A stretch of 64,000 nucleotides of DNA from Alphaproteobacteria bacterium. Its GTDB lineage: Bacteria; Pseudomonadota; Alphaproteobacteria; Rhodospirillales; Casp-alpha2. The notes under the pieces were generated by a model, which saw nothing but the letters and a program-made list of their open reading frames with translations, ran no database searches and was not told the origin of the DNA. Below, piece by piece: positions 9,133 to 18,068 of this stretch (the first letter of the stretch is position 1; each line of letters opens with the position of its first letter). The stretch spans positions 105,283 to 169,282 of the forward strand of contig JAJRRU010000009.1 in assembly GCA_024279135.1 (NCBI GenBank), in the 5' to 3' direction. The position numbers were made by a program, and so were the translations under genes.

Positions 9133-10115
9133 GCATTTCCCTGACAGTGCGCACTGAAAATTGGCCACTGGATAAACCGTTTACAATCTCACGTGGCACC
9201 AAAACGGCAGCCGATGTGGTTGTGGTTGAGCTGTGTGATGAAAACGGCAACCGCGGATGGGGTGAATGTGTTCCGTATCCACGGTACGGTGAAACCGTCG
9301 AGGGGGTCTTGCAGGATATTACCTCGCTGACCGGGAAGATATCTGACGGTTTGGGGCGGGATGAATTGCGCAAGGTGTTACAGGCCGGGGCGGCGCGCAA
9401 TGCTCTCGATTGTGCCCTGTGGGATCTGGAAGCCAAACAGGTCGGCAAAAGGGTCTTTGATCTGGCCCGGATACCCGAACCACAGCCCACGATTACCGCC
9501 CAGACCATCGGCATCGCCGAGCCCGACGTTATGGCCGCCGCAGCACTTGCGCTGGCCCACGCGCCATTGCTGAAGGTCAAGCTCAATACGGAAAAAGTCA
9601 TCACCCGCATGGCCGGTATTCGCGAAAACGCACCGGCGGCGCGGTTGATTATCGACCCCAATGAGTCCTGGAATTTTGACCTGTTAAGGGAAGTGGCCGG
9701 ACCGCTGGCCGATCTGGGGGTGGAGATGATCGAACAGCCTCTGGCCGCTGAACATGATGCTGTATTAAGCGATTTTGACAGCCCGGTTCCCTTGTGCGCC
9801 GACGAATCCTGTCATACCGTCGATCGTCTGGGCGAGCTTGAAAACCGCTATCACATGGTCAACATAAAGCTCGACAAAACCGGCGGTCTCAGCGAAGCCA
9901 TTGAACTTGCCCAGGGTGCCCGTAACCTTGGGTTTGAGATCATGATCGGTTGTATGGTCGGCACCTCCCTGGCCATGGCCCCGGCCACTCTGTTGAGTGG
10001 TTTTGCCAAATTTGTCGATCTGGACGGTCCCTTGTTGCTGCGCCGTGATCGAGATCACGGCCTGGATTTCAGTGACGGAAAAGTCAGCCCACCGCAAGCG
10101 GCATTGTGGGGTTGA
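9129..10115 (+). CDS. dgcA: enolase-superfamily dipeptide epimerase / DgcA-like N-acetyl-D-glutamate racemase
   Basis: 328 residues with the muconate-lactonizing-type fold. It shows the catalytic lysine pair KVK (LLKVKLN), metal ligands in DPNESW, EQPL and DESC, and the opposing acid/base lysine in NIKLDKTGG. These are the signatures of L-Ala-D/L-Glu epimerases. Context (4-bp ATGA overlap with the DUF1611 gene) favours the DgcA role, converting N-acetyl-D-Glu to N-acetyl-L-Glu; murein dipeptide epimerisation is the alternative. The stop overlaps the next gene's ATG (TGATG), so translation is coupled along the operon. Confidence 0.8.
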   Translation: MSISLTVRTENWPLDKPFTISRGTKTAADVVVVELCDENGNRGWGECVPYPRYGETVEGVLQDITSLTGKISDGLGRDELRKVLQAGAARNALDCALWDLEAKQVGKRVFDLARIPEPQPTITAQTIGIAEPDVMAAAALALAHAPLLKVKLNTEKVITRMAGIRENAPAARLIIDPNESWNFDLLREVAGPLADLGVEMIEQPLAAEHDAVLSDFDSPVPLCADESCHTVDRLGELENRYHMVNIKLDKTGGLSEAIELAQGARNLGFEIMIGCMVGTSLAMAPATLLSGFAKFVDLDGPLLLRRDRDHGLDFSDGKVSPPQAALWG

Positions 10116-10828
10116 TGGAAACATACCGTAATCATCTGGGCCAGCCTGTCGGTGATCCGCTTAACGACTGGCAACCGGTGGCAAATCCGCCGCGTGAGAT
10201 CATGGATGGTCGGCACTGTTTGCTGGAACCGGTCAATAGTGAGCGCCATGCAACCGATTTGTTTGCGGCATATAACCAGGACCGGGAAAACAGATTATGG
10301 ACTTATCTGCCCTATGGACCGTTTGAGAGCGAAACGGATTATCGAGCCTGGATGAGCAACACCTGTTTTGCTGATGACCCGATGTTTCATGCGGTCGTTG
10401 ATAAAGCCAGCGGCCAGGCCGTGGGGGTAGCCAGTTATCTCAGGATTGATCCGGCCCATGGTGTCATCGAAGTAGGCCACATTAATTTCTCACCGCTCAT
10501 GCAACGCTCCACCATTTCCACTGAGGCCATGTTTTTAATGATGCAGCGGGCATTCTCTGAGCTGAAAAATCGCCGATATGAATGGAAATGTGACGCGCTC
10601 AACGGGCCTTCCAGACAGGCCGCCGAAAGACTGGGTTTCCGCTTTGAAGGGATTTTTCGCCAGGCGACCATGTATAAAGGCCGTAATCGTGATACTGCTT
10701 GGTACGCTATTACGGACAAGGAATGGCCCGCCATAGAGCGTATCTTGCGGGCGTGGCTGGAGCCGTCTAATTTTGATCCTGATGGGGTGGCCCGAACGTC
10801 GCTTTCGGGAAAAATGAAACAGCGTTGA
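10115..10828 (+). CDS. GNAT family N-acetyltransferase (RimJ/RimL-like)
   Basis: 237 residues from the ATG that overlaps the previous stop codon. The acetyl-CoA binding core is recognisable: strand IEVGHINFSP, the helix after it, and the late segment NGPSRQAAERLGFRFEGIFRQATMYKGRNRD, typical of RimJ/RimL/SAT-type enzymes. The N-terminal ETYRNHLGQPVGDPLNDW is a family-specific preface. Placement at the end of the DgcN/DgcA operon suggests an acyl transfer in the same pathway, but such genes are also found unlinked and the substrate is unknown. Confidence 0.82.
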   Translation: METYRNHLGQPVGDPLNDWQPVANPPREIMDGRHCLLEPVNSERHATDLFAAYNQDRENRLWTYLPYGPFESETDYRAWMSNTCFADDPMFHAVVDKASGQAVGVASYLRIDPAHGVIEVGHINFSPLMQRSTISTEAMFLMMQRAFSELKNRRYEWKCDALNGPSRQAAERLGFRFEGIFRQATMYKGRNRDTAWYAITDKEWPAIERILRAWLEPSNFDPDGVARTSLSGKMKQR

Positions 10829-10924
10829 GCCGGGATAAAGTCAAGGACAGGTTGCGTGAACTGCTATACCTGTTACAAGTCACGTTTGATAAATGGTGAT
10901 TATTTTCTGATGAGTTCTCCATAA

Positions 10925-11635
10925 ATGTCCCTCTTTAGCGGCTCCCGACTAAACTGTATTCGCGGTGAACAGACGGTGTTCACCGGGCTTGATTTCGAAC
11001 TGTCCTCAGGCGGTATGCTGGTATTGGTCGGTCCTAATGGCAGCGGCAAGTCCAGCTTGCTGCGTTTGATGTGCGGCTTGCTGGAACAGGCCAGCGGCTC
11101 GATCTGCTGGGACAGCGAGGAGATCGGCGACGATCGCGAGGCCCACAATGCACGGCTGCATTATGTGGGTCATCAGGACGCCATCAAGGTCGTGCTCAGT
11201 GTACGGGAGAATCTAGCGTTCTGGGCCGCCATGCATTGCGGCGGTGATGACGCAGCCCGTATGTCAGAGCGGGTCGAAAGGGCGCTGGATACATTTGGCA
11301 TCGCCCATCTGGCCGATGTTCCAACCCAGTTCCTGTCAGCCGGACAGCGCAGGCGGGCCTCACTGGCCCGAATTGCTGCGTCCCGCGCCGCGTTGTGGTT
11401 GCTCGATGAACCGACCACTGCCCTGGATAAATCAGCCATCGCCGCACTGGAAAAAACCCTGGCCGATCACCGGGCTGATGGCGGTATGGTGGTCATATCC
11501 ACCCACAGCCAAATTGCTAGCCAGGATACCAAGACCCTGGACCTGACGCCGTTTGCCGTTGCTCGGTATGACCTGGCCCGGTATGAATTGGCTCAAAATG
11601 GTTTGATCCACCCCACCATGGATGAGGTGAGCTGA
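10925..11635 (+). CDS. ccmA: heme exporter ATP-binding subunit CcmA
   Basis: 236 residues. ABC ATPase with Walker A GPNGSGKSS, signature LSAGQRRRASLAR, Walker B LWLLDEPTTALD and a switch His in VVISTHSQ. It energises the CcmABCD complex that releases holo-CcmE during cytochrome c maturation. It begins a nine-gene ccm run in canonical order and its stop overlaps ccmB (TGATG). A 15-bp in-frame duplication near the 3' end gives the repeated segment RYDLA RYELA in the C-terminal tail, outside the catalytic core. Confidence 0.95.
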   Translation: MSLFSGSRLNCIRGEQTVFTGLDFELSSGGMLVLVGPNGSGKSSLLRLMCGLLEQASGSICWDSEEIGDDREAHNARLHYVGHQDAIKVVLSVRENLAFWAAMHCGGDDAARMSERVERALDTFGIAHLADVPTQFLSAGQRRRASLARIAASRAALWLLDEPTTALDKSAIAALEKTLADHRADGGMVVISTHSQIASQDTKTLDLTPFAVARYDLARYELAQNGLIHPTMDEVS

Positions 11636-12303
11636 TGGGACATTTTATACAATTGGTTCGCCGTGATCTTAATCTGGCATCCCGTCAGGGGTTCGATAAT
11701 TTCATGGTGGTGGCATTTTTTGTCCTGGCCGTGGTTTTGTTTCCTTTCGGTGTGGGTCCGGAACCGGGTATTCTGGCGCGTATCAGTGCAGGGGTGATCT
11801 GGGTTGCCGCCCTGATGGCGTCCATGTTGTCGCTGGAACGATTATTCCTGGCTGACTATGAGGATGGCTCGCTGGAACTGCTGGTGCTGTCGCCGGTATC
11901 ACTGGAAATACTGGTGCTGGCAAAAATCTGTGTCCATTGGCTAACCACCGGATTACCGTTGATCATTGCCGCCCCCTTGTTGGCAGTCTTGCTGAATATG
12001 GAAATTGAGGGTTTTGGAATATTAATTACCGCTTTGTTTATTGGCACCCCTACGTTAAGCCTGTTGGGTGCTGTGGGTGCGGCCTTGGTATTGGGCTCCA
12101 GACGCGGCGGTGTGTTATTGTCACTGTTGATTTTGCCCTTGTTTATCCCGGTTCTGATTTTCGGTGTCAGTGCCGTCGATGCGGCGATCAGCGGATACCC
12201 CATGAAAGCCCAGCTTTTGATTATGGCTGCTTTTTTCCTGCTGGCGTTGCCGTTGTGCCCATGGGCTGCGGCGGTCGCCATCCGCCAGTCGCTGGAAGAA
12301 TAA
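11635..12303 (+). CDS. ccmB: heme exporter membrane subunit CcmB
   Basis: 222 residues with six hydrophobic segments, typical CcmB length. It opens with FIQLVRRDLNLASRQG and includes the conserved LERLFLADYEDGSLELL region between TM2 and TM3. With CcmA, CcmC and CcmD it forms the inner-membrane ABC complex acting on the CcmE-heme adduct. Start codon overlaps the ccmA stop. Confidence 0.95.
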   Translation: MGHFIQLVRRDLNLASRQGFDNFMVVAFFVLAVVLFPFGVGPEPGILARISAGVIWVAALMASMLSLERLFLADYEDGSLELLVLSPVSLEILVLAKICVHWLTTGLPLIIAAPLLAVLLNMEIEGFGILITALFIGTPTLSLLGAVGAALVLGSRRGGVLLSLLILPLFIPVLIFGVSAVDAAISGYPMKAQLLIMAAFFLLALPLCPWAAAVAIRQSLEE

Positions 12304-12352
12304 TACATTAGGACTGGAATATAGTGCTACAATAAGATAGGAAATGCCTGTT

Positions 12353-13081
12353 ATGGCAATGATTGAAAAATATGCGAATCCGAACCGTTTTTTGCGGATA
12401 GCCCGACCGTTGATCCCGTGGATTGGCGGCATAACCCTGCTGTGCCTGGGGATCGGGCTTTATCTGGCTTTGTTTGTCTCTCCGGCTGATTATCAGCAAG
12501 GCGAAAGCGTGCGGATTATTTACGTTCACGTGCCTGCCGCCTGGATGGCCATGTTCTGTTATACCTCCCTGGTAATTTCAGCCGGGGTGGGATTGATCTG
12601 GAAACACCCTGTCGCAGAAATTGCGGCGCGTGAGACGGCATCCATCGGCGCGATATTCACGTTTCTTGCGCTGCTGACCGGGTCTTTGTGGGGCAAGCCC
12701 ATGTGGGGCACGTGGTGGGTCTGGGATGCCCGGCTGACGTCCATGCTGGTTTTGTTGTTCCTGTATATTGGTTTTATGGCACTGAACAGTGCTTTTGATA
12801 ATGCCCAGCGCGGTGCCAAGGCGTCGGCAATTCTCGCTATGGTCGGTTTTATCAATATCCCAATTATAAAATTTTCGGTAGACTGGTGGAATACCCTGCA
12901 TCAACCCGCCAGTGTGATCCGTATGGACGGGCCATCCATACATTCCAGTATGCTGATACCCTTACTGCTGATGGCCGTGGGTTATTCATTCTTTTATCTC
13001 TGGGTACTGCTTATCCGCATGGACAGTGCCATAACTGCGGGAAAAATTCGTACCCTGCGTCAGCGTCATGCCCAGGCTTAG
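12353..13081 (+). CDS. ccmC: heme exporter protein CcmC
   Basis: 242 residues from the ATG at 12353, which has an AGGA site 10 bp upstream. An ATG 9 bp earlier is too close to that site. Six TM segments carry the tryptophan-rich heme-binding motif WGKPMWGTWWVWDARLTS and flanking His residues (YVHVPAAW; SIHSSML). CcmC presents heme to CcmE on the periplasmic side. Encoded within the ccm run. Confidence 0.94.
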   Translation: MAMIEKYANPNRFLRIARPLIPWIGGITLLCLGIGLYLALFVSPADYQQGESVRIIYVHVPAAWMAMFCYTSLVISAGVGLIWKHPVAEIAARETASIGAIFTFLALLTGSLWGKPMWGTWWVWDARLTSMLVLLFLYIGFMALNSAFDNAQRGAKASAILAMVGFINIPIIKFSVDWWNTLHQPASVIRMDGPSIHSSMLIPLLLMAVGYSFFYLWVLLIRMDSAITAGKIRTLRQRHAQA

Positions 13082-13114
13082 TCTGGTCGCCATAGTGATA
13101 TTACAGGAGCCGTC

Positions 13115-13324
13115 ATGGTAACAATATCGAGCTTTCTTGAAATGGGTGGATACGGTGCTTATATATGGCCTTGCTACGGTATTTCTGCGATTTTGATGAT
13201 TGCGATCTACGTTACGAGTGTGCGCACCCTGAAGGAAAATCGTGCCATATTAAACAGCCTTGAAAAAGACACAATGCAGCCATTTAATCCCCCTAATTCT
13301 GTTAATCCTGAGCAACAAAACTAA
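13115..13324 (+). CDS. ccmD: heme exporter protein CcmD
   Basis: 69 residues, a single TM (about 14-34) after the typical FLEMGGYGAYIWPCYG start, with a short charged cytoplasmic tail containing RTLKENRAIL. CcmD holds CcmC and holo-CcmE together. A clear GGAG ribosome site precedes the ATG. The tail is slightly longer than the usual 40-60 residue proteins. Confidence 0.9.
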   Translation: MVTISSFLEMGGYGAYIWPCYGISAILMIAIYVTSVRTLKENRAILNSLEKDTMQPFNPPNSVNPEQQN

Positions 13325-13339
13325 AGAATCCACAAAATT

Positions 13340-13795
13340 ATGAAACGCAAACACAAGCGCCTGACATTTGTTTTTATAGCCGCTCTTTTGATCGCCGCTG
13401 CGGGGACTCTGATGCTTACGGCATTTGAGGAAAATATCGTTTTTTTTCGTAGCCCCTCCGACATCGCCGAGAACAAGGTCGAGGAAGGCCGCCGCATCCG
13501 TCTTGGCGGGCTGGTCGAAGATGGCAGCGTGCAGCAAGCCAGTGATGGCACCGTAACATTTGGCGTCACCGATACTGCCCATACTATCAAAGTCAGCTAT
13601 CTTGGCATCCTGCCCGATCTGTTCCGCGAGGGTCAGGGCGTGGTTACCGAAGGCAAGCTGCTTAATGGTGTTTTCATCGCCGAAGAAGTGCTCGCAAAGC
13701 ATGACGAGAATTACATGCCACCCGAGGTTTCCGAAGCCCTGAAAGATGCCGGGTATTGGCAGGGTGAAGAAGGCGAAGAGGAAACCGTACAATGA
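13340..13795 (+). CDS. ccmE: cytochrome c-type biogenesis protein / heme chaperone CcmE
   Basis: 151 residues. N-terminal anchor (about 8-27), periplasmic OB-fold, and the covalent heme-binding His121 with Tyr125 in LAKHDENYMPPEV. Also shows RLGGLVEDGSV, the conserved first strand. It carries heme from CcmC to the CcmFH ligase. The acidic C-terminus (GEEGEEETVQ) is flexible. ATGA overlap with ccmF. Confidence 0.95.
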   Translation: MKRKHKRLTFVFIAALLIAAAGTLMLTAFEENIVFFRSPSDIAENKVEEGRRIRLGGLVEDGSVQQASDGTVTFGVTDTAHTIKVSYLGILPDLFREGQGVVTEGKLLNGVFIAEEVLAKHDENYMPPEVSEALKDAGYWQGEEGEEETVQ

Positions 13796-15789
13796 TAGCT
13801 GAAGCGGGCCATTTTGCCCTTATATTAGCCCTGTTTGTTGCCGTAATCCAGGCCGTGGTGCCGTTGGTCGGGGCGTCCCGTAATAATGTAGTGTGGATGG
13901 ACTTTGGCCGACCTGCCGCCGTGGCGCAATTTGCCTTGATGGCGTTCAGTTTCGCTTGCCTGACGTATAGTTTCGTGGTTTCGGACTTCTCGCTGGTGGT
14001 GGTCGCGTCCAACTCCCATTCCGCCAAGCCTATGTTGTATAAAATATCAGGTGTTTGGGCTAATCATGAAGGCTCCATGCTGTTGTGGGTTTTGATCCTT
14101 AGTTTGTTTGGCTTTGCCGTGGCTTTTTTCAGTGAAAATCTGCCGCCTTCATTACGTGCTCGGGTGTTGGGTATCCAGTCTCTGGTAGCCATTGGATTTT
14201 ATCTGTTTATTCTGTTTACCTCGAACCCGTTTGATCGTCTGATCGACCCCCCATTTGATGGCAACGGTCTGAACCCGTTGTTACAAGACCCCGGCTTGGC
14301 ATTCCATCCGCCCATGTTATATCTGGGTTATGTTGGATTTTCCGTTACTTTTTCGTTTGCCATCGCCGCCTTGCTGGAAGGTCGTGTCGATGCAGCCTGG
14401 GGCCGTTGGGTGCGCCCGTGGACCCTGGCCGCCTGGGGTTTCCTGACCGGTGGTATAGCACTCGGTTCATGGTGGGCTTATTATGAACTGGGTTGGGGCG
14501 GCTGGTGGTTCTGGGACCCGGTTGAAAATGCGTCATTTATGCCATGGCTGGCCGGTACGGCCCTGTTACATTCCGCCACCATGGTTGAAAAACGTGACAC
14601 CATGAAAGGCTGGACGATCTTTCTTGCCATTGTGGCCTTTTCCCTCAGCCTGCTCGGGACTTTCCTGGTACGCTCTGGCGTGCTCACCAGTGTGCACGCG
14701 TTTGCCACCGATCCGGCCCGTGGGGTGTTTATTCTGGTTTTGCTGATCGTGGTAATCGGCGGGTCATTCACCCTGTTTGCATTGCGTGGCCCGACCATCA
14801 GCAATAAGGGATTGTTCCTGCCTATATCGCGTGAAGGGGCTTTGTTGCTCAATAATCTGGTCATGACCACGGCGGCTGGGGCCGTTTTGCTGGGCACCCT
14901 GTACCCGTTGTTTCTCGATGCTATTGATGGCGGCAAGGTTTCCGTCGGACCGCCATTTTTCAATACGGTGTTTATTCCGCTCATCGTGCCCATGGTTGCG
15001 GCCATGGCAATCGGGCCCATGCTGAGTTGGAAACGAGCCGATCTTGGCCCTGCGCTGCGAAAGTTATGGCTCGCTGGTATATTGACCGTGGTTGCCGCCA
15101 TTGCCACCTGGGCGCTTGCTACGGGTGGTCCATTCCTCGGTGTGGTCGGTATGATGATGGCCGTATGGCTCGGCGTTGGCACGTTTGTGGAACTGAGCGA
15201 GCGTATTCGATTATTCCGTGAGCCGTTGGTATCCTCGCTGTCACGTTTGGCCAGGGTGCCTCGTGCCAGTTGGGGTATGACGCTGGGCCATCTGGGTCTT
15301 GCAATCGGTATCGCAGGCATGACCGGTGCCGGGGCCTGGAAAATTGAAACGATCCAGACCATGGTACCCGGACAGACCGTACAGGTCGGTGAATTTGATT
15401 TCACCTTTAAGGGTGTTGAGCAAGGCCAGGGACCAAATTATAGCCTGACCAAGGCAACCTTCGTGGTCAACAAGGATGGCCAGGAAGTCGTCATCATGTA
15501 CCCGGAAAACCGCCAGTATCCAATTAGTTCCACGCCGAGCACGGAAGCCGCCATTCACACCACATTCTTCGGTGATCTTTATGCCGTGGTGGGCGATCCG
15601 GTGGGCACGGAAGGCGGTTATGTCACACGACTTTACTGGAACCCACTGGTGATCTGGATGTGGGTCGGCGCGATTTTTATGATGGCAGCCACCGCCGTCA
15701 GCCTGAGTGACCGGCGGTATCGTATCGGTGTATCCCATCGCCGCAAAGTGGTGGCGAAACCACCCGTCAGTCAACCCGCAGGCGCTTGA
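13792..15789 (+). CDS. ccmF: cytochrome c heme lyase subunit CcmF
   Basis: 665 residues, polytopic. It has the WWD motif GWGGWWFWDPVENASFMPWL and heme-ligand histidines in FHPPMLYLGY and LLHSATMVEKR. The large periplasmic loop near the C-terminus precedes the last TM. With CcmH/CcmI it attaches heme to CXXCH apocytochromes. The ATG overlaps the ccmE stop, and the stop overlaps ccmG. Confidence 0.95.
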   Translation: MIAEAGHFALILALFVAVIQAVVPLVGASRNNVVWMDFGRPAAVAQFALMAFSFACLTYSFVVSDFSLVVVASNSHSAKPMLYKISGVWANHEGSMLLWVLILSLFGFAVAFFSENLPPSLRARVLGIQSLVAIGFYLFILFTSNPFDRLIDPPFDGNGLNPLLQDPGLAFHPPMLYLGYVGFSVTFSFAIAALLEGRVDAAWGRWVRPWTLAAWGFLTGGIALGSWWAYYELGWGGWWFWDPVENASFMPWLAGTALLHSATMVEKRDTMKGWTIFLAIVAFSLSLLGTFLVRSGVLTSVHAFATDPARGVFILVLLIVVIGGSFTLFALRGPTISNKGLFLPISREGALLLNNLVMTTAAGAVLLGTLYPLFLDAIDGGKVSVGPPFFNTVFIPLIVPMVAAMAIGPMLSWKRADLGPALRKLWLAGILTVVAAIATWALATGGPFLGVVGMMMAVWLGVGTFVELSERIRLFREPLVSSLSRLARVPRASWGMTLGHLGLAIGIAGMTGAGAWKIETIQTMVPGQTVQVGEFDFTFKGVEQGQGPNYSLTKATFVVNKDGQEVVIMYPENRQYPISSTPSTEAAIHTTFFGDLYAVVGDPVGTEGGYVTRLYWNPLVIWMWVGAIFMMAATAVSLSDRRYRIGVSHRRKVVAKPPVSQPAGA

Positions 15790-16370
15790 TGGTATATCAG
15801 CAAACCGCGCCCGAGCAGAACAAACGGCTGATGTTTTTCGTGCCGGTCATCGTCTTTATGACGTTGGCAATTTATTTTGCCATCGGCCTGACCAAGGATC
15901 CCAGCCGGTTGCCGTCTGTGCTGATCGACACACCGGTTGAAGATTTCCAGCTTCTGCCCATCAAGGGACGCGCCAACCCGGACCGCGAATGGGGGCTGGA
16001 GACCGTAGATTTCAAAGGCGAGGTTTCACTGGTCAACATTTTTGGTTCATGGTGCATCAGTTGCCAGATCGAACACCCCTTCCTGATGCAGGTCAAGGAA
16101 AACACTGACGTTCCCATTCACGGCATCGACTGGCGTGAAAAGAACCCTGACGATGGCCCTAACTGGCTGGCCCGCAAAGGTGATCCCTATACCCTGATCG
16201 GTGATGATCCGGACAGCAAGGGCTCAATTGCCTTTGGTGTGACGGGTGCACCGGAGACATTTGTGATCGATAAAAATGGTGTTATCCGCTATAAACTCAT
16301 CGGCCCCATGGACCTTAAAATCTGGAATGAGACGATTTTCCCCATCATCGAGGAGTTGCGCAAGCAATGA
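15789..16370 (+). CDS. ccmG: thiol:disulfide interchange protein CcmG/DsbE
   Basis: 193 residues from the ATG overlapping the ccmF stop. One TM anchor (about 14-34) leads a periplasmic thioredoxin fold with active site WCISC (Cys89, Cys92). It also shows the family GSW and cis-Pro GAPETF loops and a DsbE-type VDFKGEVSLVNIFG strand. It keeps apocytochrome CXXCH cysteines reduced, alongside CcmH. Confidence 0.94.
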   Translation: MVYQQTAPEQNKRLMFFVPVIVFMTLAIYFAIGLTKDPSRLPSVLIDTPVEDFQLLPIKGRANPDREWGLETVDFKGEVSLVNIFGSWCISCQIEHPFLMQVKENTDVPIHGIDWREKNPDDGPNWLARKGDPYTLIGDDPDSKGSIAFGVTGAPETFVIDKNGVIRYKLIGPMDLKIWNETIFPIIEELRKQ

Positions 16371-16891
16371 GTATTAAAGCCTTCGTGGTAACGATTATAC
16401 TGGTTCTTGCAAGCACCCAGGTCGGTGCCGTTGAGCCCAGCGAAATGCTGGATGATCCGGTGCTGGAAGCCAGGGCACGCGAAATCAGTTCCGGGCTACG
16501 GTGTGTGGTTTGTCAGAACCAGTCTATCGATGATTCCAATGCAGACCTGGCCCGTGACATGCGCATTCTGGTCCGCGAACGCCTGCTCGCCGGCAACACG
16601 AATCAACAGGTGCTGGATTATATGGTTTCGCGGTATGGTGATTTTGTGTTGTTGAGCCCACCTTTTAAAAGTTCGACATATCTGTTGTGGTTTGGCCCGT
16701 TGCTGTTCGTGATGTTTGGTTTGGCTGCCTTGACCATGATATTCCGCAAAGGCCGGTTGCAAGACCGATTGCAAGGCTCAGGCAGGGCAATGCCACTAGG
16801 CGATGTTCCGCAATTGAGCAAGGACGAACAAAGACGACTGGAAAAACTGTTGGCCGAAAACGATCGTGATAAAAATGGGGATACTCTGTGA
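16367..16891 (+). CDS. ccmH: cytochrome c-type biogenesis protein CcmH (CycL)
   Basis: 174 residues. Signal peptide (cleavage near VGAVEP), then the active-site motif LRCVVCQNQSIDDSNADLA with Cys46 and Cys49, the three-helix bundle, and a TM near 104-124. It reduces apocytochrome thiols and works with CcmF. It overlaps ccmG by 4 bp and ccmI by 4 bp. Confidence 0.94.
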   Translation: MSIKAFVVTIILVLASTQVGAVEPSEMLDDPVLEARAREISSGLRCVVCQNQSIDDSNADLARDMRILVRERLLAGNTNQQVLDYMVSRYGDFVLLSPPFKSSTYLLWFGPLLFVMFGLAALTMIFRKGRLQDRLQGSGRAMPLGDVPQLSKDEQRRLEKLLAENDRDKNGDTL

Positions 16892-18060
16892 GCATTTGGA
16901 TAATAATTGCCGTGCTGGCCGCCTTTGCGCTGGCCACGATGATCGTGCCTATGATCAGGTCGGGGGCGCTAAATAAAAAAAAGGTTGATACGGCACACGA
17001 TACTTACGATATCGCCGTTTATAAGGATCAGTTGGCGGAACTCGAACGCGAGCTTGAACGTAATGTGCTTAGTGATGAGCAGGCCGAACGGGGACGGTTT
17101 GAAATTCACCAGCGCATGCTGGAAGCCTCAACCTATAGTAAAAAACACAATACCGCCGTAAACCACAAGGGTTCATTAAAACCCGATTGGCTGATTATCA
17201 GTCTGATCGGCATTATCCCGCTTTTTGCGGTGGCCCTGTATCTGAAATTAGGCTCGCCTCAGATGCCGGACTACCCGCTGGCCCAACGCACCGATATAGT
17301 CGCGCCGCACAGTGGGACAACAGGGACGGCCCCGGCAATGAGTGAGATCATCGATCGTCTGCGTGACAGGCTTGAAGAAAATCCGGAGGATATTGAAGGC
17401 TGGCGGTTGTTATCGCGCAGCTTGGTCAGCATGAGCAATTTCAACGAAGCGTCATTGGTCTATCAAAGAATTTACCAGATGAGCGGTGATATTATGGACA
17501 AGAGCAACTACGCCGAAGCCAGCATGATGGCCAGTGGGCAAGATATAACGCCGGATATTCTGGCTATTTTCCAGGAAGTTGCCGACGCCGACCCCTTGGA
17601 TGCACGGGCTAATTTTTATATTGGTCAGGCAGCCCTGCAAAGCGGCGATACAAAATCTGCCCTGCAAATCTGGATCGACCTGTTGTACTTCTCACCACCG
17701 GATGCGCCCTGGATACCATCTATTGAAAACCAGATACGCACGGTCGCTCAGGAAGCCAATATTGAACTGGGTACTATACGCGCGTCACAACGTGCCATCG
17801 ATATTGCGGCCAAGGCAGGCCTGGGTGAAGGCACGTCGCTGCCCGGACCGACCGTAGAAGACATTGCAAACGCACAGCAAATGAACGAGCAGGATCAAAA
17901 CGAGATGATCCGGTCTATGGTTCAAAGACTGGCCGACCGTCTGGCAAGCGAGCCTAACGATCCGCAAGGCTGGAACCGTCTTGCCAATGCCTATAAGGTT
18001 CTCGGCGAAACTGATAATGAATTGGACGCCCGACGCAAGGCCGCCGAGTATTCCAATTAG
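16888..18060 (+). CDS. ccmI: cytochrome c-type biogenesis protein CcmI (CycH)
   Basis: 390 residues, GTG start inside the ccmH stop overlap. It has an N-terminal TM (about 2-22), a cytoplasmic loop with the conserved VYKDQLAELERELERNVLSDEQAERGRFEIHQRML, a second TM (about 97-116), and a periplasmic region with TPR-like units including EGWRLLSRSLVSMSNFNEAS and GWNRLANAYKVLGETDNELDA. CcmI chaperones the apocytochrome C-terminus to the CcmFH ligase. Last gene of the ccm run. Confidence 0.9.
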   Translation: MSIWIIIAVLAAFALATMIVPMIRSGALNKKKVDTAHDTYDIAVYKDQLAELERELERNVLSDEQAERGRFEIHQRMLEASTYSKKHNTAVNHKGSLKPDWLIISLIGIIPLFAVALYLKLGSPQMPDYPLAQRTDIVAPHSGTTGTAPAMSEIIDRLRDRLEENPEDIEGWRLLSRSLVSMSNFNEASLVYQRIYQMSGDIMDKSNYAEASMMASGQDITPDILAIFQEVADADPLDARANFYIGQAALQSGDTKSALQIWIDLLYFSPPDAPWIPSIENQIRTVAQEANIELGTIRASQRAIDIAAKAGLGEGTSLPGPTVEDIANAQQMNEQDQNEMIRSMVQRLADRLASEPNDPQGWNRLANAYKVLGETDNELDARRKAAEYSN

Positions 18061-18068
18061 GGGCCATT

